From Dyadobacter tibetensis Y620-1 (lineage in GTDB: Bacteria; Bacteroidota; Bacteroidia; Cytophagales; Spirosomataceae): DNA of 64,000 bases. Shown in pieces: positions 7,619 to 16,256 of this stretch. Made by a program: the position numbers and the translations under genes. The notes below the pieces were generated by a model. It was not told the origin of the DNA, searched no databases, and saw only the letters and a list, made by a program, of their open reading frames with translations. Within the stretch, counting starts at the first letter, position 1. Every line of letters begins with the position of its first letter. The stretch lies in the NCBI RefSeq assembly GCF_000566685.1, contig NZ_AZQN01000003.1:930001-994000 (forward strand). The letters run 5' to 3'.

Positions 7619-9091
7619 TTATTTCAAGAAATTAAGATCAACTTTATTTTTGCTCAGCGTTTCATTTTCCATTGCCAGGTCATAAGGCGTTTCGTCAAAA
7701 CCTGTCATCGCATCTTTTTTCGCACCCTGAGCGATCAGATACTTGAGCATTTCATCGTTTGAGGATACCAAAGCGGCTTTATGCAAGGCCGTTAAACCCT
7801 GATTGTCTTTGGCATTGACATCTATCTGAAAGGGTGCGATTAACTTCAGCAACTCCAGTTCATTTTTGGCAACGGCCAGGTGATAGAGGGTGCTGCCATT
7901 TTGCTGTGGAGTGGCCACTTTATACCCCTTATCTTTAAGAACCTGTAATTTTTCTTTAAATTCCTGGGGACGACGAGAATTGTAGGACTGTATGAGATAG
8001 TATGAAAGGTTATCCCCATTTTTATCAGTGATATCAATAGAGGCTCCCTTTTCGATGAGATAGTCAACAACTTCTGCGGAGTTGCTTTTGGTGGCCAGCA
8101 TCAGGGCTGACACACCCTGAGCATTGGTATGATTGATATTTTTCACTTTTGGCAATAATAGCTTCAAAGTCGCCAAATCGCCGTTAGACTCTGCAGCACT
8201 CATCAGTACAGTATTCCCGTCTTCGTCCGCTTGATTGACATCAAGCCCTTTCGACAAAAAGTATTGGATGATCTCGTCTTGGCCGGCTCGTCGCACGATA
8301 GAATGTAATGCATTCTGTCCATTTTCTCCGATTATTCCTGGTTTTAAACCTTGTTTTTCCAAATACTGATAAACGTCCAGCGTATTGGCACCCCGGCGTG
8401 AGCCACGTGCCGCCATCAGCATAGCCGTACCATTGGGTTCGACACCCATGGCCTTAAGTTTGTTGAGCAAGTCAATATTACCGGCACGAGCGGCATAGCT
8501 AAAAGCATTGGCACCAGAGGCATCAACGCTTTTCAGGTCCAGCCCTTTAGACATGAAATATTTTGTTAATGTCAGATCTTTATCGTTTGCTACTGCAATC
8601 AGTAAGGCGTTAGCTCCATCGTGATTGACGTCTTTTTGAAGGTTCGCTCCGTTGGCCAGGCATATTTCATAAACCTTGGTATTCGTTTGCCCTCCACCTG
8701 CAGCAAAATTTAAGGCAGTAGATCCATGGCTATCGACTACATTATCCTTCGCTCCTTTGCTGACAAGATATTCCATGATCTCCACGTTCCCCCGATTGGC
8801 GGCCCAATGGAGATAGGTGCGGCTGTCATGAGTAAGCTTCGTTACACTGTTTCCGGGCTGTGCCAGCAAGAATTTGATCGTTTCGGTAGGAGCTCCCGAA
8901 TTGATGGCCATCACGGTGGCATCGAAACTGTTATCGTTAAATGCTGCCGGATCGTTGCCTTTCTCAATGGCAGATTTTACAGTAGCTACATCTGGACTAT
9001 TTTTCCAAAATGATTGCTCCAGAAGCAAGTTCTGTTGTGCCTGAACGGTGAACCAGGAAAAGGCACAAATGGTATACAGGAATCTTCTCAT
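7619..9091 (-). CDS. Secreted ankyrin-repeat protein
   Basis: 490 aa with a signal peptide (MRRFLYTICAFSWFTVQAQ) and then about a dozen ankyrin repeats running to the C-terminus. Clear repeats include SRTYLHWAANRGNVEIMEYLV, DGNTVLMSAAESNGDLATLKLL, GVSALMLATKSNSAEVVDYLI and GLTALHKAALVSSNDEMLKYL. No enzymatic motif is seen. It heads the operon with DUF2271 and the PepSY reductase and is divergent from the TonB receptor. A periplasmic scaffold or chaperone role for the redox or uptake complex is suggested only by context. Confidence 0.88.
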   Translation of the reverse strand: MRRFLYTICAFSWFTVQAQQNLLLEQSFWKNSPDVATVKSAIEKGNDPAAFNDNSFDATVMAINSGAPTETIKFLLAQPGNSVTKLTHDSRTYLHWAANRGNVEIMEYLVSKGAKDNVVDSHGSTALNFAAGGGQTNTKVYEICLANGANLQKDVNHDGANALLIAVANDKDLTLTKYFMSKGLDLKSVDASGANAFSYAARAGNIDLLNKLKAMGVEPNGTAMLMAARGSRRGANTLDVYQYLEKQGLKPGIIGENGQNALHSIVRRAGQDEIIQYFLSKGLDVNQADEDGNTVLMSAAESNGDLATLKLLLPKVKNINHTNAQGVSALMLATKSNSAEVVDYLIEKGASIDITDKNGDNLSYYLIQSYNSRRPQEFKEKLQVLKDKGYKVATPQQNGSTLYHLAVAKNELELLKLIAPFQIDVNAKDNQGLTALHKAALVSSNDEMLKYLIAQGAKKDAMTGFDETPYDLAMENETLSKNKVDLNFLK

Positions 9092-9152
9092 ATAAGATAA
9101 AAACTATTGAAAGAATATGCAGTTTATCATCAGGGTGGTCCTGATAATTGGT

Positions 9153-9209
9153 GCAAGTTAATAATAATTAGTCTAAATAGAATCAGGTAAACTGTTCTAA
9201 ATAGATAAT
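9153..9209 (-). promoter_or_regulatory. Promoter/operator region of the ankyrin-DUF2271-PepSY operon
   Basis: A near-consensus -7 element, TAACTTGC on the minus strand (9160-9153), is followed upstream by AATTAGTCTAAATAGAAT (9166-9183) and GTTCTAAATAGATAAT (9194-9209). TTAGtCTAA is itself an inverted repeat with a one-base centre. These would overlap the -33 region, as expected of a repressor site. The regulator is unknown; Fur or a DtxR-like iron repressor is the natural guess. Confidence 0.45.
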
Positions 9210-9275
9210 TTTTATATAATCCTTCTTACGTCAGTGGTATTCCCTTTCACGTCATTTTTAGAGGGATATGCCTCC

Positions 9276-9330
9276 TATATTTGCACAAATTATAATTGGT
9301 CTAAATAAGACTAGGCTAATAATTAGTCAG
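9276..9330 (+). promoter_or_regulatory. Promoter and overlapping operator-like repeats of the TonB receptor
   Basis: TATATTTG at 9276-9283 is a -7 element for the receptor gene, placing the transcript start near 9290. Directly there lies AATTGGTCTAAATAAG (9294-9309). After it, GACTA and TAGTC form an inverted repeat across 9309-9328. The TCTAAATA half-site is shared with the divergent promoter and with the region before the AraC gene at 14441. A site on top of the transcription start suggests repression, probably by iron. Confidence 0.5.
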
Positions 9331-9384
9331 AGCCTGATGTAAAAAACATATTTATTCAACAGTTTTTACAGGAATTAAAACAAA

Positions 9385-11856
9385 ATGTTATTGAGATATT
9401 TTATACTAATCAGCACACTCTTGCTATTGGTGCAAAAAGGGGCGATTGCTCAGCTCAAAGGGCTAGGAATAGCTACTATTATGGGTCAGGTTAAGGATGA
9501 AAAGGGTAGCCCTGTAGGTTATGTAACGGTGCGGGTAGGGGAGACCAATTTGGCCACTTTTACCGAAGAAGACGGAAGCTTTATGATCAAAGAAATACCA
9601 TATGGGGCCTACGACATAATGCTGACCTCCATGGAGATAAAAAGCAAAACGTTGCGGGTACAGCTGGATAAGCCCACTCACCGGTTTCCGATTGTAGTTT
9701 CCAAATCGGCGTTAGATCTGAATGAGGTTCAGATTGTGCAAAAGACAGAAAAGAAAGCATTGGAAACTGAGGGTTTTGCCGTTGCAGTCATAGAAACCAA
9801 AGAGGCATCCCTGCGAAACGTGACCACCAATGAGTTGCTAAACCGGGCAGTGGGGGTACGGGTACGGCAAAATGGAGGGGTAGGCTCCAAGGTAGAGTAC
9901 AACCTGAATGGTATGTCGGGAAGTGCAGTAGGGATGTTCTTAGATGGTATAGAAATCTCCACTTATGGCTCGTCATTTAATTTGAATAATATTCCTCCTG
10001 CCATGATTGAGCGTATTGAGGTATATAAAGGGGTACTGCCCTCTCACCTTTCCGGAGATTATGTTGGCGGGGCTATCAACGTGGTTTTGAAAAAGGATGC
10101 GTCTCAAAATAACATTACCGCTGCGGCAGCATATGGATCCTTCAATACGTTCCAAGGTAATCTTTCCGGTATTTATCGGAACCAGAGGACAGGACTTACC
10201 ACGCGGGCTTCGGGTTTTTATACGTACACCGATAATAGCTATACCACCTGGGGGAAGTTTTCTAAGTATGTACACCCCGATAGAACCCTGGAGCGGTATT
10301 ATAAGGCCAAACGATTTAATAACACTTATAAATCTATCGGTGGGCGATTCGAAGTAGGCTATACCAATGTAAAGTGGGCCGACCAGTTTTTCCTAGGTTA
10401 TAATGTCTCGGATACCTATAGTGAGATTCCGCATGGCACCACCATGGCCAGACCCTATGTAGGGCGGTTTGGAGAATACCAGGCGCATGTGGTGAGCTTA
10501 AACTATCAGAAAAATTCCTTTTTGGTAAAGAACCTCGCCCTGCAGTTAAATGCAGTAAGAAGTTATAGAAATACATATGTTCAGGATACGGTAGGCCAGG
10601 TTTATAATTGGGATGGAAAACCCAGGATGTTGATCAGAAATGGGATAGAAATTCCGGTGCCCGCCATTCCGGGAATGGGGCAGCAGGGAGAGGCTAGTAT
10701 GGTAGAGGTAGATCGGAGGATTACCAATATGCGTACCAATCTGATTTACACCTTAGTGCCTGGTCATCGATTGTCTATCAATCATAAATTAGAAACAACC
10801 GATCGGGACGATAAAGACCTGCTGATGCCGGTAAATAAGGAAATGATGACCGTGAGCACGGTAATGAATAATATTCTGGCGGCGAATTACGAATCACAGG
10901 TACTGAATAATAAGTTGAAAACTAACCTGATGTTCAAATATACCTCCAACCGGACGATGCAGACTCGGCCAGAACTCGTTGAACAGGATGGCGTTAATAG
11001 AGTCAACCGGGTTCAGAATAAGATGGTCAATAATAATATAGGGTACGGTGCTACGCTTTCCTACAATATTATACCCAAGTTCTACCTCATCGGTTCCACT
11101 CAGGATTCTTATCTTTCCGCTACTGAGAGCCAATTATACGGGGATCCTGAAAATAATATACTCGATAATCCAGGATTGATACCCGAAAAAAATGTGAATT
11201 ATAATATAGGTTTCCGCTACGGAACCCTTAAGAAAGGGAAGCACCAGCTGACCTTATATGGGAGCCTGTTCTGGAGAAATGGTTTTAATAAAATCACCCT
11301 GCAGGCGGTGGAAGATGCCATTGTACAGGGAAGAGAAAGCGATGCGGATATTCAGGTGACCAAATTTGTCAATTTATCTAAAACACAGTCGAGGGGATTC
11401 GAAGGTGAACTGATTTATGCTTATGATAACCGTTTCAATGCCCTTTTTAATTTCTCAAAGTTCAATTCACTATTCAAACAGGAATTCGATGAAAAGGGCA
11501 ATCCCCACGATCTGTATAACCTCCAGCTGCCTAATGAACCCTTCTTTACGATGAATGGAAGCCTTCAGTATCGCTTTAAAGATGTATTCCAGAAGGAGTC
11601 CATCCTTAACGTTTACTATAATTCAGGGTTCGTAGCGCCCTTCCGTACCGTTTGGATGGAGTCTGATTGGTTTACCACACCCACTCAGCTTTACCACGAT
11701 CTAGGGGCCAGCTATCGGTTACCTAATGGGAAAATGGTAGTGAGCTGCGATATCAAAAATATGTTTAATGCAGAGGTATATGACAATTTCGGCGTGCAAA
11801 AGCCGGGGAGGAGTTTTTCAGTTAAGTTAAATTATACAATTAGTAAATTTTTATAA
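9385..11856 (+). CDS. TonB-dependent receptor (XusA-like siderophore receptor)
   Basis: Outer-membrane 22-strand receptor, 823 aa. Signal peptide 1-22 (ending AIAQ) is followed by a CarboxypepD_reg-like domain at about 30-110 (IMGQVKDEKGSPVGYVTVRV, with DGSFMIKEIPYGAYDI). The plug domain follows (VRQNGGVGSKVEYNLNGMSG; IERIEVYKGVLPSHLSGDYV), then the barrel ending in an aromatic residue (SVKLNYTISKFL). The DUF4374 lipoprotein gene overlaps its stop by one base (TAATG), so the two are translationally coupled. The pairing with DUF4374 and a divergent PepSY reductase matches the Xus-type xenosiderophore systems. Ligand specificity is not visible. Confidence 0.9.
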   Translation: MLLRYFILISTLLLLVQKGAIAQLKGLGIATIMGQVKDEKGSPVGYVTVRVGETNLATFTEEDGSFMIKEIPYGAYDIMLTSMEIKSKTLRVQLDKPTHRFPIVVSKSALDLNEVQIVQKTEKKALETEGFAVAVIETKEASLRNVTTNELLNRAVGVRVRQNGGVGSKVEYNLNGMSGSAVGMFLDGIEISTYGSSFNLNNIPPAMIERIEVYKGVLPSHLSGDYVGGAINVVLKKDASQNNITAAAAYGSFNTFQGNLSGIYRNQRTGLTTRASGFYTYTDNSYTTWGKFSKYVHPDRTLERYYKAKRFNNTYKSIGGRFEVGYTNVKWADQFFLGYNVSDTYSEIPHGTTMARPYVGRFGEYQAHVVSLNYQKNSFLVKNLALQLNAVRSYRNTYVQDTVGQVYNWDGKPRMLIRNGIEIPVPAIPGMGQQGEASMVEVDRRITNMRTNLIYTLVPGHRLSINHKLETTDRDDKDLLMPVNKEMMTVSTVMNNILAANYESQVLNNKLKTNLMFKYTSNRTMQTRPELVEQDGVNRVNRVQNKMVNNNIGYGATLSYNIIPKFYLIGSTQDSYLSATESQLYGDPENNILDNPGLIPEKNVNYNIGFRYGTLKKGKHQLTLYGSLFWRNGFNKITLQAVEDAIVQGRESDADIQVTKFVNLSKTQSRGFEGELIYAYDNRFNALFNFSKFNSLFKQEFDEKGNPHDLYNLQLPNEPFFTMNGSLQYRFKDVFQKESILNVYYNSGFVAPFRTVWMESDWFTTPTQLYHDLGASYRLPNGKMVVSCDIKNMFNAEVYDNFGVQKPGRSFSVKLNYTISKFL

Positions 11857-13208
11857 TGATTATCAAGATGAACAAAAATCTGTTAAAGGCATGTATATTG
11901 GGTATTGCCATTTCTTTTGCCGGATGTAAAGATGACGTAACCGATCCAGATACTGGGGGAGGCGAGCCGGTAGAATCTAGAGCGTTTATCTCCCTGACTG
12001 CTTCCATACCGGATGCTGCCGGAACGGCTGGGAATGGTGGGACCATGGCCTATGCCTTGACCCATGACCAAGCTGTCGATCAGAATTTTTCCGTGAATAT
12101 ATATCAAAATGGATTTGGTCTACGCTCGGCACGTACCGCCCGGGTACAAGCTTCTGAGAATGGTGCTGAGCTATATAATATTCAATATACCGGAGAGGAT
12201 GGAGGAGTTTTTAACAAATATCTGGTTAAAGGCGCAAGTAATTATATGGATACGGGTAACGAATTGGATCTGTCGGATATCATAGGTACCTCTCCCCGCT
12301 GGACCAAGGCATCAGAAAATATTGGTATTGGCGTACATCTCACCGGAAGTACTACAGTCACTGAAGGCTCTGCACCCAACCATGTTTATAAATATACAAG
12401 AGGTAAGGTAAGGATTGCTGTTATTGATTTGAAAAATGCAAGAGTACCAAATTCCACTGAGTTTGACTTTCCCTTGTCTACCGATCTGGAGGCTCAGGGC
12501 TATTCGGTAGGTCGTATCGATGTGCCTGTCCTCAATGACGATCAGTCAAAAATATTTATTGGATGTAATGTAAGTAAAATTGACCCGAATAAACTCTCAT
12601 ATGACGAGAGTGGTAATCCTACCTGGGCCAATGATGCAGATAACAGAAGCATTGGTACTGCGACTTTAGTGGTCGATTATCCTTCCCTACAAAATCCTAA
12701 AGTGCTTTATTCTTCGGTTTCTAAAACCAATAATCATTCTTACCGTACCATGACGCAGTATGTCGGTACTGATGGCCATATCTATCAGGCTACTGCAACA
12801 GGAGGTAAGGATATACTACGGATAAGCAAGAGCACAAATGATTATGACAATGGTTACCATTTTGACTTAGACCAGGCCTTGGGGCTTTCTGGTACTAATA
12901 TCCAGGCATTCAGGTACATCAAAGATGGGATTGGCATTGTATTGTATAATGTTGGCGGAAACGGAGGATATATCGCATTGGTCGATTTGAATGCAAAAAC
13001 AGCTACCAAAATAAGCAGCGATTATGAGGCTACCCTAAACTTCCGTCAGTATCAGAATATTGCGGTAGGCGCCGACCACGTATATGTTCCACTCACCCCT
13101 GAAGGAGAGGCAGGTCGCCTGTATGTGATCAACTGGAAAACAAAGGAGGTAATTAAAGGAGCCATACTGACCGGACAAACCGGGTCGAGTTATATCGGTT
13201 CATATTAG
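11856..13208 (+). CDS. DUF4374 surface lipoprotein (XusB-like)
   Basis: Lipoprotein of about 450 aa. The signal peptide ends in the lipobox FAGC, and the mature N-terminus CKDDVTDPD fits the acidic/lysine export signal that sends Bacteroidota lipoproteins to the cell surface. The body matches DUF4374, with repeated beta-propeller-like segments (GTDGHIYQATATGG, FRYIKDGIGIVLYNVGG, GADHVYVPLTPEGEAGRLYVI). In Bacteroides the corresponding protein, XusB, is a surface siderophore-binding partner of a TonB receptor. The start at 11856 overlaps the receptor stop; an in-frame ATG at 11868 is an equally good start. Binding of a ferric siderophore is inferred. Confidence 0.85.
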   Translation: MIIKMNKNLLKACILGIAISFAGCKDDVTDPDTGGGEPVESRAFISLTASIPDAAGTAGNGGTMAYALTHDQAVDQNFSVNIYQNGFGLRSARTARVQASENGAELYNIQYTGEDGGVFNKYLVKGASNYMDTGNELDLSDIIGTSPRWTKASENIGIGVHLTGSTTVTEGSAPNHVYKYTRGKVRIAVIDLKNARVPNSTEFDFPLSTDLEAQGYSVGRIDVPVLNDDQSKIFIGCNVSKIDPNKLSYDESGNPTWANDADNRSIGTATLVVDYPSLQNPKVLYSSVSKTNNHSYRTMTQYVGTDGHIYQATATGGKDILRISKSTNDYDNGYHFDLDQALGLSGTNIQAFRYIKDGIGIVLYNVGGNGGYIALVDLNAKTATKISSDYEATLNFRQYQNIAVGADHVYVPLTPEGEAGRLYVINWKTKEVIKGAILTGQTGSSYIGSY

Positions 13209-13232
13209 CATGTTTCTATTATGTAACTGAAA

Positions 13233-13269
13233 ATGGGGAAGGGGTATCTGATATCCTTTCCCCATCTTT
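13233..13269 (+). terminator. Hairpin after the receptor/DUF4374 operon
   Basis: ATGGGGAA (13233-13240) pairs with TTCCCCAT (13258-13265), with further partial pairing in the loop and a short CTTT after it. It lies between the convergent DUF4374 and AraC genes. Confidence 0.55.
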
Positions 13270-13298
13270 ATGCCGTTACTGCCCCGATAAATTAGGTG

Positions 13299-14381
13299 TT
13301 ATAGATAGGGTAGCGGTATGAACGCATCGGTAATACATTCCCAAACAGGGGTCATAGACTCCAGGAGGTAGAGGAGAGAGATGCGAATTTTATTTGGTAC
13401 ATAGCCGAAATACTTTTTAAACGCAGCAGTGAAATGTGTGGCATGCTTATAACCCACCCGCTGTGCTACATCGGCAATTTTGTTTTCTTCAAGACATAGT
13501 AGCTCCCGAGCTTTCTCCATGCGATATTTGTGCAGATAGCCAAACACAGTCTCTCCATATTGAATCTTGAACTTCTTTTTCAAATTAAACTCATTCGTTC
13601 CAACCTGTCGGGCCAGTTCTTTCAGCGAAACAGTGGATTCCAGATTTTTGATTAAAATATCCCGGGCATGCTGCATCTTTAACAGATCGGCATCTTGCAA
13701 GGTATCTACTGTCTGAGGGCTAGGAAGTTGCTCATACTGGGTCATTTGAAGGACTATTAGCTCCAGTACCTTGGCTTTAATATATATCCCTTTCTCTGGT
13801 CCCCCGTAGTCGTAATGAAGGATTTCGAATAGCACTGCCAGCATTCGGGGGGATAGGGGCATATGTCCCTTGCTTAATATGGAAGGTACGCCCTTCCTGA
13901 TAGCTTCATGGAATTGCTTCTGAAGGAAATGGCTCTCAGAGAGGATACGGAAAAAGAGTTCTGGGCTAAGGTGGAGCGCAAATACTTCATGATCCACATC
14001 CCTGGGGCAGTCTACAAAAATATTCCCCTCGGGTACTAATACAGTGTTTTGCTGGTGGTAGGCAAAGTTCGCAAACAGCGGCTGACGGGCAGAATTCCGG
14101 AATGTTATGCTGCCACCCAAACAAAATAATAATTGAATAAAGGGCCGTTTAATGCAGATAGGCAAAGGCGCTTCCGAAGGGGAACGGAATTGGCCATGCC
14201 ATATGTAGATATCCTGCAGGATAATTTCTTTGTAGGGTCCTATCCAGGAAGCTTGCCGATGATCTCCCTTATTTTCAATTGGTATATCTTCCTGACAATT
14301 GGTAAAACCCGGGAAATTCCAGTGGTTTTGCTCTTCAATTTGACCTTCTCTGGTCACCACCCTGTTTTCCAACTCTTCCAT
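13299..14381 (-). CDS. AraC-family transcriptional regulator (PchR-like)
   Basis: DNA-binding regulator of 360 aa. The C-terminal AraC domain has two helix-turn-helices: SLKELARQVGTNEFNLKKKF, then ADVAQRVGYKHATHFTAAF and KKYFGYVPNKIR. The linking YGETVFGYLHKYRMEKAREL segment is characteristic of the PchR group that responds to siderophores. The N-terminal ~230 residues would be the ligand-sensing part. It converges with the XusA/XusB-like genes. A TATTTAGTCTAATT motif about 60 bases before its start matches motifs in the receptor promoter region, so it is probably co-regulated with the uptake genes. Confidence 0.88.
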   Translation of the reverse strand: MEELENRVVTREGQIEEQNHWNFPGFTNCQEDIPIENKGDHRQASWIGPYKEIILQDIYIWHGQFRSPSEAPLPICIKRPFIQLLFCLGGSITFRNSARQPLFANFAYHQQNTVLVPEGNIFVDCPRDVDHEVFALHLSPELFFRILSESHFLQKQFHEAIRKGVPSILSKGHMPLSPRMLAVLFEILHYDYGGPEKGIYIKAKVLELIVLQMTQYEQLPSPQTVDTLQDADLLKMQHARDILIKNLESTVSLKELARQVGTNEFNLKKKFKIQYGETVFGYLHKYRMEKARELLCLEENKIADVAQRVGYKHATHFTAAFKKYFGYVPNKIRISLLYLLESMTPVWECITDAFIPLPYL

Positions 14382-14440
14382 AATATGCTTTCCGGTCCAT
14401 TTTACCTCCCCATCTAGAATCAGTAATATACATGCTATGT

Positions 14441-14458
14441 AATTAGACTAAATATAAA
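14441..14458 (-). promoter_or_regulatory. TTAGnCTAAATA-type motif before the AraC gene
   Basis: AATTAGACTAAATATAAA on the plus strand; TTAGaCTAA is an inverted repeat around one base. The same core (AATTAGtCTAAATA) occurs at 9167-9180 in the divergent receptor/ankyrin promoter region, which links the two promoters. Confidence 0.45.
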
Positions 14459-14545
14459 CAATATTACAAAAAACTGCTTAATAAACTTAAGTATATTAGA
14501 AATATTATATTATTGATTAAAATGTTGTAAGCAGCAGGATGGAGG

Positions 14546-14588
14546 TCCCCCGGTTGCTATGGACTTTTGGCCAATACAGCCCGGGGGA
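14546..14588 (-). other. Hairpin downstream of the DUF1398 gene
   Basis: TCCCCCGG (14546-14553) and CCGGGGGA (14581-14588) form an 8-bp stem in the gap after the DUF1398 stop. No U-run follows, so termination is uncertain. Confidence 0.35.
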
Positions 14589-14625
14589 GCTTTGGGAGAT
14601 AAGCTAATTAAGTAGGGCCGGCTCG

Positions 14626-15015
14626 TCATTGAGGAATAGCCTCTTCCAGAATGATGTTACCTTCCCGATCAAAATATGTGCAAGTCATTACATCCATTCG
14701 GACTTGCCATTTGTCAATGCCCAATTGAGCACATAAATGGATAAAGGTCAGGTAATCGCTCTTCCCTTCCTGATGCGCTTTTAACCCCAACATAAAATCT
14801 GAGATGCGGGGCTTTAATGCAACCTCCAACGGTGCATATTTTGGAGGTGATTTAGCAATATGATTGTCGGCCCCATAATAATTAATATGCCCATCAGCAA
14901 CGAAGGCATCATAGTGCCTTACTCCCAATTCCTTGATTTTCTGAATATAGGAAGGGAAATCCGCCCCTGACCGGACCCGGCTGTGAGCCGCAGTGATTTG
15001 GTGTATGGTAAACAT
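14626..15015 (-). CDS. DUF1398 family protein
   Basis: 129-aa cytoplasmic protein of the DUF1398 (YbcV/YcgX-like) family. Recognisable features are an N-terminal ITAAHSRVRSGADFPSYIQKI, the central GVRHYDAFVADGHINYYG, and a C-terminal GIDKWQVRMDVMTCTYFDREG. The family has no established function; it is sometimes labelled a phage envelope protein without good evidence. It lies after an AraC-type gene on the same strand, separated by a strong hairpin at 15066-15106, so shared transcription is uncertain. Confidence 0.8.
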   Translation of the reverse strand: MFTIHQITAAHSRVRSGADFPSYIQKIKELGVRHYDAFVADGHINYYGADNHIAKSPPKYAPLEVALKPRISDFMLGLKAHQEGKSDYLTFIHLCAQLGIDKWQVRMDVMTCTYFDREGNIILEEAIPQ

Positions 15016-15065
15016 GCTTCTATTGATTTATTGGTAAAACATCTGACTGGTGAAGCCCCAAAGCA

Positions 15066-15106
15066 GGAGCCTATGGCGATATAAGCCGTAGATCGCCATA
15101 GGCTCC
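15066..15106 (-). terminator. Strong inverted repeat between AraC and DUF1398 genes
   Basis: GGAGCCTATGGCGAT (15066-15080) pairs perfectly with ATCGCCATAGGCTCC (15092-15106): a 15-bp stem with an 11-base loop. No long U-run follows on either strand, so it may be a weak terminator or an mRNA-end stabiliser. Confidence 0.5.
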
Positions 15107-15174
15107 GATGCTTTCAGGAAAAATCACTATGCAAACTTAGTGTTGAGATATCTTTCAGAATTGTAAAAAATCGT

Positions 15175-15942
15175 TTAGAAGGATTTTTTAAAACGCTCCG
15201 GACTCACCCCTGCATATTGTTTAAAGTCTTTGATAAAATGGGCTTGATCGAAAAACGAATGCTCGTAGCATAGCTCTGTAAGAGATTCTGCCTGAGAGAG
15301 ATTTTCCAGAACCGTATTAAACCTTACTATAGAAGCGAATTTTTTAGGAGTAGTGCCCACGACTTTTCGAAATCTTTTTTCCAATGCGCTGGGACTAATA
15401 GACAATTTTTTGTTTAATTCCTTTATTCTGAGGCTTCCCTGGCATCGATTTATCAAGCTTACTGCCTCCTGAACCAACAGATCGGGCTGGATATCCTTTC
15501 TCTGTGATAAAAGGAAGTGTTCCATAATTTGTATCCTTTGAATGTCGGTGCCGGCAAGTGACAGTTCTTCCTGTACCTGAATAATATGGTTTTTCTCAAA
15601 AATATCCTGGAGTGCAATACTTTGGTCAAACAATTCATGGGCTGGAGAGGCCGCGAAATGGGCAAAGCCAGTTTCCGAAAAGAAAACCAACAAGGTTCCA
15701 ATTCTGGCTGAGTTTCTGAATGTTTTATAGGTATCGGAAATTCCTGAAATGCCGGCCGCATCCAAATTGGAAAGTCCACAATCCTGCACGAGGGAAAGAG
15801 CTCCCTGATACTGGAAGCCCATGACGAGCCCTGCAGTAGGGAATACCCTATACTCCAAAGCACAATCATTCTCCGACACGATGAAGTGTTTAATATAAGG
15901 TTGTAATGGTGGGGTCGGGAAGTATTTTACAAAGCGCATCAT
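15175..15942 (-). CDS. AraC-family transcriptional regulator
   Basis: 255-aa regulator. The N-terminal ~150 residues (PPLQPYIKHFIVSEN, then FPTAGLVMGFQYQG) are the small cupin-like sensing domain often found in Bacteroidota AraC proteins. The C-terminal DNA-binding domain carries LRIKELNKKLSISPSALEKR and FFDQAHFIKDFKQYAGVSPE. The protein starts MMRF, so the second Met (15939) may be the real start. It reads toward the DUF1398 gene. The target genes and signal are not evident. Confidence 0.88.
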   Translation of the reverse strand: MMRFVKYFPTPPLQPYIKHFIVSENDCALEYRVFPTAGLVMGFQYQGALSLVQDCGLSNLDAAGISGISDTYKTFRNSARIGTLLVFFSETGFAHFAASPAHELFDQSIALQDIFEKNHIIQVQEELSLAGTDIQRIQIMEHFLLSQRKDIQPDLLVQEAVSLINRCQGSLRIKELNKKLSISPSALEKRFRKVVGTTPKKFASIVRFNTVLENLSQAESLTELCYEHSFFDQAHFIKDFKQYAGVSPERFKKSF

Positions 15943-16256
15943 GATCTGGGTAATTCAGGTATTAACAATACAAATGTCCTCCTAGCGCTATGAATAAAAT
16001 TCCTGACTCCCATAAATCCTGTATTCTGAGGGTGGTGCCAGGGGCTGAACTCAGGCATAGACAAATTTACTGAAATAGCCCTTTCCATCTGTGGTTTTCA
16101 TAAAAAGATTTGCCAACGGTAGGAGCTTCACCTGGTATATATTGCAGTAGAATGGATCAGGAGAACTTATTACCGATAACCTTACATTGGTTAAAAGCCT
16201 AATGCTGCTATGTTATTCCTCTAATGTATCAAGGTCTTCCAACGATACCGGATCAC
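15943..16256. other. Non-coding stretch beside the tRNA repeat array
   Basis: No convincing gene. On the minus strand a short frame reads QYIPGEAPTVGKSFYENHRW followed by KGLFQ and a stop, within about 16060-16145, with a stop codon just upstream. It may be the tail of a decayed gene, or chance. Nothing else was recognised. Confidence 0.3.

Noticed and set aside
15459..15869. 136-aa ORF in another frame of the AraC gene
   Set aside because: Fully nested in the AraC regulator, whose frame shows the family motifs.
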